Shown here in pieces: positions 12,953 to 18,990 of a DNA stretch of 30,438 bases (within the stretch, counting starts at the first letter, position 1; each line of letters opens with the position of its first letter). The stretch is from the IMG/VR virus record IMGVR_UViG_3300043256_000088, positions 1 through 30,438 of that record. One strand, 5' to 3'. The notes below the pieces were generated by a model. The model was not told the DNA's origin and made no database searches. It saw only the letters and a program-made list of their open reading frames with translations. The DNA is from a virus. Made by a program: the position numbers and the translations under genes.

Positions 12953-13620
12953 ACGGCCTCGAACATCGACACCATGCGGACCCTGTGATTGGTGCTTCGC
13001 ACCAACCCCACGGTGCCCCACGTCTTCCAGTCGACCTTGCGGTGCATGGGCCACACCTGATCGAGCCAGACGAGGTTGCCGCCGCGTTTACACACACGGC
13101 GCAGCGCGCGCATGACCTGTCCGCGTTGCGGCGGCGGGCAGTCGTACTTCGCGGCATCTTCCTTGGAGTAGGGTGGGTCGGCCAGGATCAGGTCGAAGCG
13201 TCCTTGCCATGCTTCAGGCATGGCAAGGACATCCCCCTGCCACGTCGGGTAGCGGCCTTGCTCGGGGCCGTGCATGTCGACGAGCGTTATCCGATAGCCA
13301 GTAGGACCCATCTCTTCCGAAGGTGGTCCTTGCCAGAAGCGGGCGGCCACAGCAGCATCGAATGTTAGTCCGCCTGAAAACACATGCAAGATGCTCTTCG
13401 CGTCGGGGAACATGGCGTGGACCCGCTCCAGGTAGCCGTGCGGGTAAGCGCCGTAGAAGGGCGTACCATCTGGGTTGCGACTAGGGTTCTTGTAGCAGGC
13501 GCCGATCATCCACGTGCCGGCCACCATGCCGTTGCCATACGCCAAGGGCGGGCGCTTGGGGAAGGCGTTGTTGTACAGGAGGTGCCGAGCGAACGCACGT
13601 AGCTTGGGATCACCAGTCAT
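12949..13620 (-). CDS. DNA methyltransferase (DPPY motif)
   Basis: The product has 223 residues from ATG 13620 (MTGDPKLRAFARHLL), which overlaps the upstream stop as ATGA. Motif I is ILHVFSGGLTFDAA (FxGG), an acidic strand end is RITLVDMHG, a motif III-like Asp is WQGDVLAMP, and motif IV is FDLILADPPYSKED. Motif I before DPPY indicates an alpha/gamma-like amino-methyltransferase (N6-adenine or N4-cytosine). No separate target-recognition domain is visible. No partner restriction enzyme is nearby, so protection from host restriction or self-marking is likely. The gene contains a perfect 13-bp inverted repeat at 13200-13230. Confidence 0.82.
   Translation of the reverse strand: MTGDPKLRAFARHLLYNNAFPKRPPLAYGNGMVAGTWMIGACYKNPSRNPDGTPFYGAYPHGYLERVHAMFPDAKSILHVFSGGLTFDAAVAARFWQGPPSEEMGPTGYRITLVDMHGPEQGRYPTWQGDVLAMPEAWQGRFDLILADPPYSKEDAAKYDCPPPQRGQVMRALRRVCKRGGNLVWLDQVWPMHRKVDWKTWGTVGLVRSTNHRVRMVSMFEAV
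13200..13230 (-). repeat. Perfect 13-bp inverted repeat (hairpin) inside the methyltransferase gene
   Basis: GTCCTTGCCATGC (13230-13218 on the minus strand) is followed by CTGAA and the exact reverse complement GCATGGCAAGGAC (13212-13200). In the mRNA this makes a 13-bp stem with a 5-base loop and no following U-tract. It encodes the segment VLAMPEAWQGR and lies about 250 bases before the sigma-factor start. Confidence 0.85.
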
Positions 13621-13829
13621 CGGTCTTCCCTCCACTCGATCCTGACGCCCAGCAGCTTGAGGTTCCGCGGTGGCTCACCAACTTCTTCCTCAAGTGACTT
13701 CTTCACGGAGGTCGGGAACGTCACGGAGTCGGGGCCGGAGCCGCCGAAGCGCTCCATCGAAGTGCGGATGTGGGATCGCACTACGTCGAGCATCATGCGC
13801 CGGATCGGGCCGTCGTTCCACTCCTTCAT
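13617..13829 (-). CDS. Small protein (70 residues), unknown function
   Basis: It begins MKEWNDGPIRRMMLDVVRSH and ends GVRIEWREDR, with ATGA overlaps on both sides. It is a charged, mostly helical protein with a Gly/Ser/Pro-rich middle (RFGGSGPDSVTFPTS). No family recognised. Confidence 0.6.
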   Translation of the reverse strand: MKEWNDGPIRRMMLDVVRSHIRTSMERFGGSGPDSVTFPTSVKKSLEEEVGEPPRNLKLLGVRIEWREDR

Positions 13830-14089
13830 TCCGTCACCTGATTGAACACTTTCAGGTTCTCTTGGCTCTGCTCGGCACGGTTGCGCTGGAGTCGAAGGAA
13901 GTGGGTCCGAAGCTCTTCGGCAAATCTAGCAAGGGCGTACTCGCATACCCGCAGCTTGATCACGTGCTGCTGCCCCTTGCCGTCCTTGGTGGCGCCTTGA
14001 ACCTCGATGGTTATCTTGCCTCCGAGGTCGAAGTTGTTGTCGAACACCACGTCCCAGGCTTCGATGCAGATCGTCTTGCCGTTGCTCAT
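13826..14089 (-). CDS. Small protein (87 residues), beta N-terminus and helical C-terminus
   Basis: Starts at ATG 14089 (MSNGKTICIEAWDVVF), overlapping the lipoprotein stop as ATGA; ATG 14098 would add three residues. The first half alternates strands (GKITIEVQGATKDGKGQQHV) and the second is one charged helix (ALARFAEELRTHFLRLQRNR). No family recognised. Confidence 0.6.
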   Translation of the reverse strand: MSNGKTICIEAWDVVFDNNFDLGGKITIEVQGATKDGKGQQHVIKLRVCEYALARFAEELRTHFLRLQRNRAEQSQENLKVFNQVTE

Positions 14090-14445
14090 TTTCGCCACCC
14101 CACCATCTCGCCCTTCGAGAACACGGTCGGCGGGTTGAACCTTCTGACGGAGATGACTTCGCCGCGGAAGTGTAGCTCCACGCGGAAGACGGCGCTCAGG
14201 AGTCGGTAGTTCGGGAACTCGACGTCGAACTCAGACTCCGGCTCGCTGAACTTGCCCGGCAGGTCGACGACTTCGTATCGCCGCGGACCAACGACGTTGA
14301 ACACGCGCAGCATGCACGGCGTGCCGGCGGGCGGGCGCTCGAACTTCGACCAGTCGCGATTGGCGGTTGGCGTCGGCTTCGGGATGCCGGTGCTGATGCA
14401 GCCGACGAGGAACAGGGAGAGGGTCAGGGCGAGGAGTGCCTTCAT
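14086..14445 (-). CDS. Phage-encoded lipoprotein (signal peptidase II type)
   Basis: The product has 119 residues. The N-terminus MKALLALTLSLFLVGC has a basic start, a hydrophobic core and a lipobox LVGC, so Cys16 should be lipidated. The mature part begins ISTGIPKPTPTANRDW and is beta-rich. It would sit in the outer or inner membrane facing the periplasm of a Gram-negative host. Its early-operon position, far from any lysis or tail gene, fits a superinfection-exclusion or receptor-blocking role as for T5 Llp; this is inference. A Rz1-type spanin is unlikely because it is long, lacks Pro-richness and has no overlapping Rz frame. Confidence 0.75.
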   Translation of the reverse strand: MKALLALTLSLFLVGCISTGIPKPTPTANRDWSKFERPPAGTPCMLRVFNVVGPRRYEVVDLPGKFSEPESEFDVEFPNYRLLSAVFRVELHFRGEVISVRRFNPPTVFSKGEMVGWRK

Positions 14446-14954
14446 GTCTTCAGCTCACGGAAAAACTTGCGGGCGCGGCGACGGTTGTTCGCGTCGTTCC
14501 ACCAGCGGTTGACACCGCTCGGGTGCGGCACGACGGCGGCCCAAAGGAGAAACCCATACTGATCCATGATCCGGTACCACTTCAGGTACTTCAGCTCACG
14601 GTGCCGAATCGGACCAACTATCTTGTTCCAGCGGTACCAATTGAAGGCAATCGCCACGCGGCGACCCAACATTACGATGCGCTGGTTCGAGTCCGGTCGT
14701 TCCCAGAAGACGCGCCCCACTTGTCGCTTGGCGCGCGAAAGGGGGAAACTTCTACCCTTACCGGACCGCTTTGGCAAGTGGTGCAGTAGGTTGTCCCGGT
14801 CAAACGTGCGCAGATAGGTTTCCGCGTCGTAGCCGGTGAACTTCAGCAGCCGATCGGCGCTGGCCGAGCTGCCGGGCGCCAGCCACGACTCGGGATCGTG
14901 CTGAGTGCCGGCGGCGGGCGACTCGCCCAAGAGGAGTACTTTGCTGTGGATCAT
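14442..14954 (-). CDS. Uracil-DNA glycosylase superfamily-like protein
   Basis: The product has 170 residues from ATG 14954 (MIHSKVLLLGESPAAG), an ATGA overlap; the frame to 15074 is a shadow. The N-terminal KVLLLGESPA corresponds to the first UDG-superfamily motif (GQDPY/GEAPG type). The C-terminal VVPHPSGVNRWWND corresponds to the HPS motif that inserts into DNA. Between them are LLKFTGYD, NLLHHLP and IVMLGRRVAIAF, typical of the alpha/beta fold. It may excise a base, or act in DNA modification as some phage UDG-like proteins appear to. The neighbouring radical SAM gene makes a base-modification role worth testing. Confidence 0.7.
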   Translation of the reverse strand: MIHSKVLLLGESPAAGTQHDPESWLAPGSSASADRLLKFTGYDAETYLRTFDRDNLLHHLPKRSGKGRSFPLSRAKRQVGRVFWERPDSNQRIVMLGRRVAIAFNWYRWNKIVGPIRHRELKYLKWYRIMDQYGFLLWAAVVPHPSGVNRWWNDANNRRRARKFFRELKT

Positions 14955-15121
14955 AGCTTCTTTCCCCAGCTGATGCGAATGCTGCCGAACAGCAGGTCGA
15001 AGATGATCGTGCGGCCCCCGCACTTGAAGCCCAGGCTGTACTTCCAGCCACCGCCGAAGCGGCCCAGGTACCATTTGGTGCAGCTGTATTGCCAGGGCCA
15101 GCGATCGAACTTGACCTTCAT
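14951..15121 (-). CDS. Small aromatic, basic protein (56 residues) next to the radical SAM gene
   Basis: Starts at ATG 15121 (MKVKFDRWPWQYSCTKWYLG), with ATGA overlaps on both sides. It is rich in Trp, Tyr, Phe, Gly and Lys, with WPWQY, KWYLGRF and GWKYSLGF, then FDLLFGSIRISWGKKL. The last part resembles small phage proteins I have seen without a radical SAM neighbour. A substrate-peptide role is a weaker alternative. Function unknown. Confidence 0.6.
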   Translation of the reverse strand: MKVKFDRWPWQYSCTKWYLGRFGGGWKYSLGFKCGGRTIIFDLLFGSIRISWGKKL

Positions 15122-16095
15122 GAGTTCAGCTCTCGGTGCTTGTTGTTGTAGTCGATGCACACGTCCAGGCAGTTCTGGCGGCAGATCGGGTCGGCGTGGC
15201 AGTCGTGCGACTCGAACCACTTCTCGCGGTCCGCCCGCATGCCCTCGCCCACGGTGCCGATCGGGTCGCCCTGCTCGCGCATGTAGATGACGCAGGGGAA
15301 GTGGAAGCTGCCGGCGATCACGCTGTCGTCCAGGACCAGCGCACAGCGATGGTTGTCATCGTCGCGGATGCCGCGCACGTTGCGCCCCTCGGCGAAGTGG
15401 CGGATGCGGTAGTCCAGGATCGGGCAGGCGGCACGGATTTCCGGGGCCACCTCGTTCAGGCGCGGGATCGCACCATTGTACTGCGCGGCGCTGATCACGC
15501 GGATGTCGCTCACTCCCAGGTCGTACGCCAGCTGGATCGTGTCCAGCGTGCGGTCGATGTTGTCCGGGGTCAGGACGATTCCCACCGTGACGTACGTCAT
15601 GGCGGCCAGCTCACGGATGTTGCTGACCACGACCTGCCAGGAGTCCTTCACTCCGCCGGCCATCTTGTCGCCGTCTTCGGCGCAGCATGCGTCCAGGCTG
15701 ACGCTGAAGTCGTTCACGCCCAGGGCTACCAGCTCGCGGTACAGCTCGACCTTGTTCGAGCCGTTCGTGGAGATGGCGATGTTCGTGATGCCCTTCGCCT
15801 TCGCGTAGGCCACGATTTCGCGGATGTCCTTGTGCAGCGTCGGCTCGCCGCCAGAGAAGCGGATGCTTTCGAGCGGGCACCACAGGTCGATGTAGTGCTT
15901 GACTTCGTCCAGGCCCAGCTGCTTCAGCCGACGGTCGCCGTAGATTTCGTCGTCCAGCCCGCGGCAGTACGGGCAGCGGAAGTTGCAGTACACGGTGATG
16001 ATCATCTCGCACCGCTGCATCTTCGACGTGGCGCTGGCCTCCTGGGCGCGCCGGTCGGACAGCGTGTAGAATCCGATCTTCTCCAAGGCGGTCAT
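15118..16095 (-). CDS. Radical SAM enzyme with SPASM/twitch-like C-terminal cysteines
   Basis: The product has 325 residues. The SAM [4Fe-4S] motif is YCNFRCPYC (Cys37, Cys41, Cys44), followed by IRFSGGEPTLH (SAM-binding GGEP, 81-85), AISTNGS and DFSVSLDA, the order seen in MoaA/PqqE/NirJ-type enzymes. Near the C-terminus six more cysteines (251, 268, 299, 305, 309, 313), including C-x5-C-x3-C-x3-C, suggest an auxiliary iron-sulfur cluster. Family members modify nucleotides, cofactors or peptides by radical chemistry. No peptide or cofactor pathway is visible; a UDG-like protein and a tiny aromatic protein are encoded directly downstream. The substrate is unknown. Confidence 0.88.
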   Translation of the reverse strand: MTALEKIGFYTLSDRRAQEASATSKMQRCEMIITVYCNFRCPYCRGLDDEIYGDRRLKQLGLDEVKHYIDLWCPLESIRFSGGEPTLHKDIREIVAYAKAKGITNIAISTNGSNKVELYRELVALGVNDFSVSLDACCAEDGDKMAGGVKDSWQVVVSNIRELAAMTYVTVGIVLTPDNIDRTLDTIQLAYDLGVSDIRVISAAQYNGAIPRLNEVAPEIRAACPILDYRIRHFAEGRNVRGIRDDDNHRCALVLDDSVIAGSFHFPCVIYMREQGDPIGTVGEGMRADREKWFESHDCHADPICRQNCLDVCIDYNNKHRELNS

Positions 16096-16096
16096 G

Positions 16097-16627
16097 TCAC
16101 TTTTTCTTCTTGGCGTCGATGCTGGCGACGCGCGTCTGGTAACCGCGTAACAGCTTCATGGGGACGTCGATGCCTTCCTTCAGCATCTGTTTGATGGCGG
16201 CAGTGAGGCTGCTGTGGTGCACCTCGACGCTCTTGATCGCGGCGAGCCCTTCGCCGGACAGCTGTTCGACCAGCTCGTCGGCGTCGCCCTCGCTACCTGC
16301 GGAGAACGGCACGCCTACGATGGTCTTGATCAGGCCAGCTTGGTTGTTCGCGCGCAACCAATCCAGCGCGGCGGGATGTGCGTGCGTCAGCTTCTTCGCC
16401 GACAGCTTGTCTACCACCTCGACCTTCAGGCCGGACTTCGTCACGATGACGTCCATCCCCAGCGTTTCCATGGCGTCGGGGATGACGAACTCGGACAGGT
16501 TCTTCACCTTGTCCTGCGCCACCTTCTTCTCGGCCTCTAGGCGGTTCACTTCGGCCTCGGCGTCGAACAAGTCTTCGGCGAGTTGGGAGAGGAGGGCTAG
16601 GCCGTCCATGTTTGGCTTGTCAGTCAT
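16097..16627 (-). CDS. Coiled-coil phage protein of the replication module (DUF7173-like), unknown function
   Basis: The product has 176 residues. An N-terminal coiled coil (LAEDLFDAEAEVNRLEAEKK, then VAQDKVKNLSEFVIPDAMET) is followed by TKSGLKVEVVDKL and AALDWLRANNQAGLIK, and it ends with a lysine run. The layout is that of a widespread phage protein often found near SSB and helicase genes, with the signature of a coiled coil, 'IP-AM-LG' and 'WLR-G-LIK'. I recall no proven function. It starts at ATG 16627, overlapping the upstream small gene by 8 bases. Confidence 0.7.
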   Translation of the reverse strand: MTDKPNMDGLALLSQLAEDLFDAEAEVNRLEAEKKVAQDKVKNLSEFVIPDAMETLGMDVIVTKSGLKVEVVDKLSAKKLTHAHPAALDWLRANNQAGLIKTIVGVPFSAGSEGDADELVEQLSGEGLAAIKSVEVHHSSLTAAIKQMLKEGIDVPMKLLRGYQTRVASIDAKKKK

Positions 16628-16805
16628 TTGTCGTTTCTTTGGTGGCTATCTCCACCGTGTAGGTCGCGTCGCAGCCGTCACACTCCACGCCGGTGAGGGT
16701 CACCGCCAGCACTGGCATGGGTACCTCACCATGGGCTTCCACCGTCCCGCCACATTCGCAGGAGAAGGAGCAATCGTACAACGTACTTACCTCACCAATC
16801 GTCAT
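16620..16805 (-). CDS. Small zinc-ribbon-like protein (61 residues)
   Basis: It has two cysteine pairs, SCECGG near 14-19 and ECDGCDATYTV near 41-51, about 25 residues apart, typical of a zinc ribbon. It is otherwise beta-rich and acidic. It starts at ATG 16805; 19 non-coding bases separate it from the helicase stop. The function is probably as an adaptor or nucleic-acid-binding protein. Confidence 0.65.
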   Translation of the reverse strand: MTIGEVSTLYDCSFSCECGGTVEAHGEVPMPVLAVTLTGVECDGCDATYTVEIATKETTND

Positions 16806-16824
16806 GCCTCAGTATACCCCATGA

Positions 16825-18306
16825 TCAAATCCATTGCCGAATTCTATCTCCGGTTACCTGCGCGGCGAGGTCCACCTTGGTCCGCAGCGCCCGTAGGATG
16901 GCGGCGTCGATGGTGCCCCGGGCGATGATGTCGATGTACTGCACGGGCCGATCGTCCATGCCGGCGCGGTGCGCGCGGTCTTCAGATTGGAGCCGGTCCC
17001 CCAGCTTGTACGTGCTGTTGTAGTAGACCACCGTCTTCGCCATGTGCAGCGTCAAGCCCTCGCCGGCGGCGGCCGGATTGGCCACGAAATACTGGACTTC
17101 GCCGGCCATGAACGCGGCGCGGCGCACCTCGCGGTCGACCTGCGATACGCGGCCGTCGTAGACGACGCAGTTGTCGTGCCCGATCGCTTCGCTGATCTGG
17201 TCAATGTCGTCCTGGAACTTAGCCCACACGATCGCTTGGTGTGGCACGTCTTCCAGCAAGTCCATCAGGCACGTCAGCCGCGCGTTCGGCGTGATGCGCA
17301 GTACGCCGCCGTCGTCCGTCGGGCAGTAGCCGCTGGTCACCTGTTGCAGGCGCAGCATGCGCGTGATCGCCAGCGGCGCCGTGATCATGTCGCCGTTGTC
17401 CAGCCAGATGATGAACTCGCGCTTCAGCTCGCCGTAGATCCGCTTCTGCTCCGGCGTCATGTCGAACGTGCGCTTGTCGTAGAGCTTCGGTGGCAGGTCC
17501 AGCACGTCGTCCTTCAGCAGGCGTTCCCCCATGCGGTCCACGACCTTGTTCAGGATCGCGAGGTTTTGATAGTCCACCAGCTGCTGGAACCGCTGGCTGC
17601 TGTCCTTTCGCTCGTGCTCGATCCACACGCCGAACATTGCCTTGAACGCGGCGAATGTTCCACAGCCCATCCGCTTCCACACGTCTGGATCCAGGAACTT
17701 CAGCTGCGTGTACACGTCGAAGGGGGAATTCGGTACGGGCGTGCCGGTCATGATGCGGCGGAAGGGGGCATACTTACCGGCGGACATCACGCGCTTTGTG
17801 CGCTTCGTATTCGGGCCCTTGATGCGCGCCGACTCATCCAGCACGAACATGCACCGCCGACCGACCAGCAGCTTCTTCGCCGCTTCCTTGCCCTTCAGCA
17901 GGCCGCGCGCCGTATTCTTTTTCCGCTCCGTCATGATCGCGTCGTAGCTCATGACGAGGATGGCCAGCTTGTCGGGCGGCGTCGCCAGGAACTCGGCCAA
18001 CTTCTCCTGGTAGCCCTTGCCGTTTGCCTTGTCCGTGTTCCACAGGAACACGCGGTACCGGTCGGGCTCGACGCCGAAGTGGTCGGGGATCTCGTCGTTC
18101 GTCCAATTGGGCGCGACGGCCTTGGGCGCCACGACCAGCGCACCGTTGATCTCGCCCGACTCGAACAGGTGGCCGATGGTGTCGATGACGGGCTTGGTCT
18201 TCGCTACGCCCATCTCCCAGAACAGCGCGTACGATGCCAAGTCCATCGTGTTGTGCAGCAGCGCCTTCTGGTGCTCGTAGGACTTCGTCTTCTGGACGTA
18301 CGTCAC
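16825..18306 (-). CDS. SNF2/SWI-type SF2 helicase-ATPase
   Basis: The product has 493 residues from GTG 18306, which overlaps the upstream stop as GTGA; GTG 18312 would add two residues. It carries the SF2 series: Q-like region YEHQKALL, motif I WEMGVAKTKP, motif II FVLDESARIKG, motif III MTGTPVPNSPFDVY, motif V AGEGLTLHMA and motif VI QSEDRAHRAGM. This is the stand-alone phage SNF2 architecture, with a C-terminal RecA fold and no DNA-targeting domain. It would translocate on double-stranded DNA and remodel replication or recombination intermediates. Motif I has AKT instead of GKT. Confidence 0.9.
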   Translation of the reverse strand: MTYVQKTKSYEHQKALLHNTMDLASYALFWEMGVAKTKPVIDTIGHLFESGEINGALVVAPKAVAPNWTNDEIPDHFGVEPDRYRVFLWNTDKANGKGYQEKLAEFLATPPDKLAILVMSYDAIMTERKKNTARGLLKGKEAAKKLLVGRRCMFVLDESARIKGPNTKRTKRVMSAGKYAPFRRIMTGTPVPNSPFDVYTQLKFLDPDVWKRMGCGTFAAFKAMFGVWIEHERKDSSQRFQQLVDYQNLAILNKVVDRMGERLLKDDVLDLPPKLYDKRTFDMTPEQKRIYGELKREFIIWLDNGDMITAPLAITRMLRLQQVTSGYCPTDDGGVLRITPNARLTCLMDLLEDVPHQAIVWAKFQDDIDQISEAIGHDNCVVYDGRVSQVDREVRRAAFMAGEVQYFVANPAAAGEGLTLHMAKTVVYYNSTYKLGDRLQSEDRAHRAGMDDRPVQYIDIIARGTIDAAILRALRTKVDLAAQVTGDRIRQWI

Positions 18307-18536
18307 CAGCACTTCCGTCCCATCACGTAGCCGCGAACCAGCGCCAGCAGCTCTTCAAAGTTGTCGTCGCCTTCGCCGCGAAACGGCGTTGCGTTCTCCA
18401 GGTCCACGTCTACATGGATGGAGAGAGCACCGCTCTCGCTACCTCCCACCTGCCAGCCAAAGCCGTCAAGTAAGAGGCCGACCAACTCTGGCTTGCCGTC
18501 GGGAAGGGGGAAATCGAAATCGAGTCGCATCTTCAT
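18303..18536 (-). CDS. First gene of the early operon: small acidic protein (77 residues)
   Basis: It begins MKMRLDFDFPLPDGKPELVG and contains GALSIHVDVDLENATPFRGE. A lysine-poor, acidic, beta-then-helix layout ends with a short basic C-terminus. Its stop overlaps the helicase start as GTGA. No ribosome binding site is clear; ATG 18530 is an alternative start. Being the first gene after the repeat-bearing region, it is expected to be among the earliest expressed. Function unknown. Confidence 0.6.
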   Translation of the reverse strand: MKMRLDFDFPLPDGKPELVGLLLDGFGWQVGGSESGALSIHVDVDLENATPFRGEGDDNFEELLALVRGYVMGRKCW

Positions 18537-18561
18537 GGGGGTCTACATGAGGAGAAAAGGT

Positions 18562-18594
18562 GCCGGCGGGGCCCCATCACGAACCCCAGCCGGC
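18562..18594 (-). promoter_or_regulatory. GC-rich hairpin in the leader of the early operon
   Basis: GCCGGCGGGG (18562-18571) pairs with CCCC-A-GCCGGC (18584-18594), a 10-bp stem with one bulged A and a 12-base loop. On the minus strand it is followed by ACCTTTTC, a weak U-tract. It lies 26 bases before the first early gene. It could end read-through transcription from the tail genes, attenuate the early transcript, or stabilise the mRNA 5' end. Confidence 0.45.
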
Positions 18595-18642
18595 GCCGTC
18601 AACTACAAGCCAACGGCAGGAGAGCAATCAAACCAACGCGGA

Positions 18643-18651
18643 AGTATACCA
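18643..18651 (-). promoter_or_regulatory. Candidate early promoter, extended -10 box TGGTATACT
   Basis: On the minus strand TGGTATACT matches the extended -10 consensus TGnTATAAT at 8 of 9 positions. No TTGACA-like -35 is found 16-18 bases upstream, consistent with an extended -10 promoter or an activator-dependent one. The predicted transcript would have a leader of about 100 bases containing the GC-rich hairpin. The repeat array begins about 50 bases upstream. Confidence 0.4.
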
Positions 18652-18702
18652 CGCGCGGCGGTCGCGTGCTGGATCCCTTCCTAAATTCCGTCAACGTCTC
18701 GT

Positions 18703-18990
18703 GCAAGACGGTGTTACGGTGATGAAACAGTGTACGTCCAGGCGGTGAATGAGGCTCACCAACACGGTCTATCACCATGTACACTATCTAACACCATCTT
18801 GTTGTAGAAGTACAGAGAAGAACAGAAACGGTGTACGTCGCGCCTGTTTTGGGGCAATCGCTCGGAAGATGGTGCAAACGGTGTTATGGTGTTAGGATCA
18901 CGGACCGCTCGATGGCATGGGCTTTGTAGGCGGGCAAATCCTGTCCGGTTTCAAAATGAAACCGTGTACTGGGCGGCAAGATGGTGTTAG
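18703..18990. repeat. Array of about ten 13-bp repeats (TAACACCRTCTTG family) in both orientations
   Basis: Copies reading on the minus strand lie at about 18717-18703, 18739-18722, 18840-18823, 18878-18865, 18887-18875, 18895-18886, 18972-18956 and 18990-18976. Copies reading on the plus strand lie at 18760-18772, 18779-18790 and 18788-18803. The 13-mer AAGATGGTGTTAG at 18978-18990 occurs exactly, inverted, at 18788-18800. A variant GTACACNGTTTC occurs three times. The stretch is AT-richer than the genes (25 of 60 bases G or C in 18781-18840). Likely binding sites for a phage replication initiator or repressor. The last copy overlaps the end of the neighbouring gene. Confidence 0.75.
18946..18964. 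repeat. Perfect 19-bp palindrome within the repeat array
   Basis: CGGTTTCA and TGAAACCG flank AAA. The right arm merges with one copy of the array repeat (GAAACCGTGTAC). There is no U-tract on either side, so a protein-binding operator is more likely than a terminator. Confidence 0.6.

Larger units (their letters stand above)
18537..18986. other. Main intergenic region between the tail module and the early operon
   Basis: A stretch of 450 bases without a convincing gene. From the tail side to the early side it contains the repeat array with a palindrome, a 50-base GC-rich segment with the extended -10 box, and the GC-rich hairpin. Genes on both sides run in the same direction, so this is where late transcription should end and early transcription begin, and it is a good candidate replication origin. 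Two ORFs of about 60 codons cross it, but neither has family resemblance or a ribosome binding site. Confidence 0.7.

Noticed and set aside
16806-16824. TATACT box just upstream of the small zinc-ribbon gene as an internal promoter
   Set aside because: The box ends 5 bases before the ATG, so the transcript would begin at or inside the gene, and there is no -35 element.
15136-18330. Long plus-strand open frames opposite the radical SAM (15136-16194) and SNF2 (16969-18330) genes
   Set aside because: They are mirror frames of clear enzymes with no family signatures; high GC content makes such frames common.
18599-18784. 61-codon minus-strand ORF in the intergenic region
   Set aside because: It overlaps the repeat array and promoter, lacks a ribosome binding site, and its product resembles no small phage protein.
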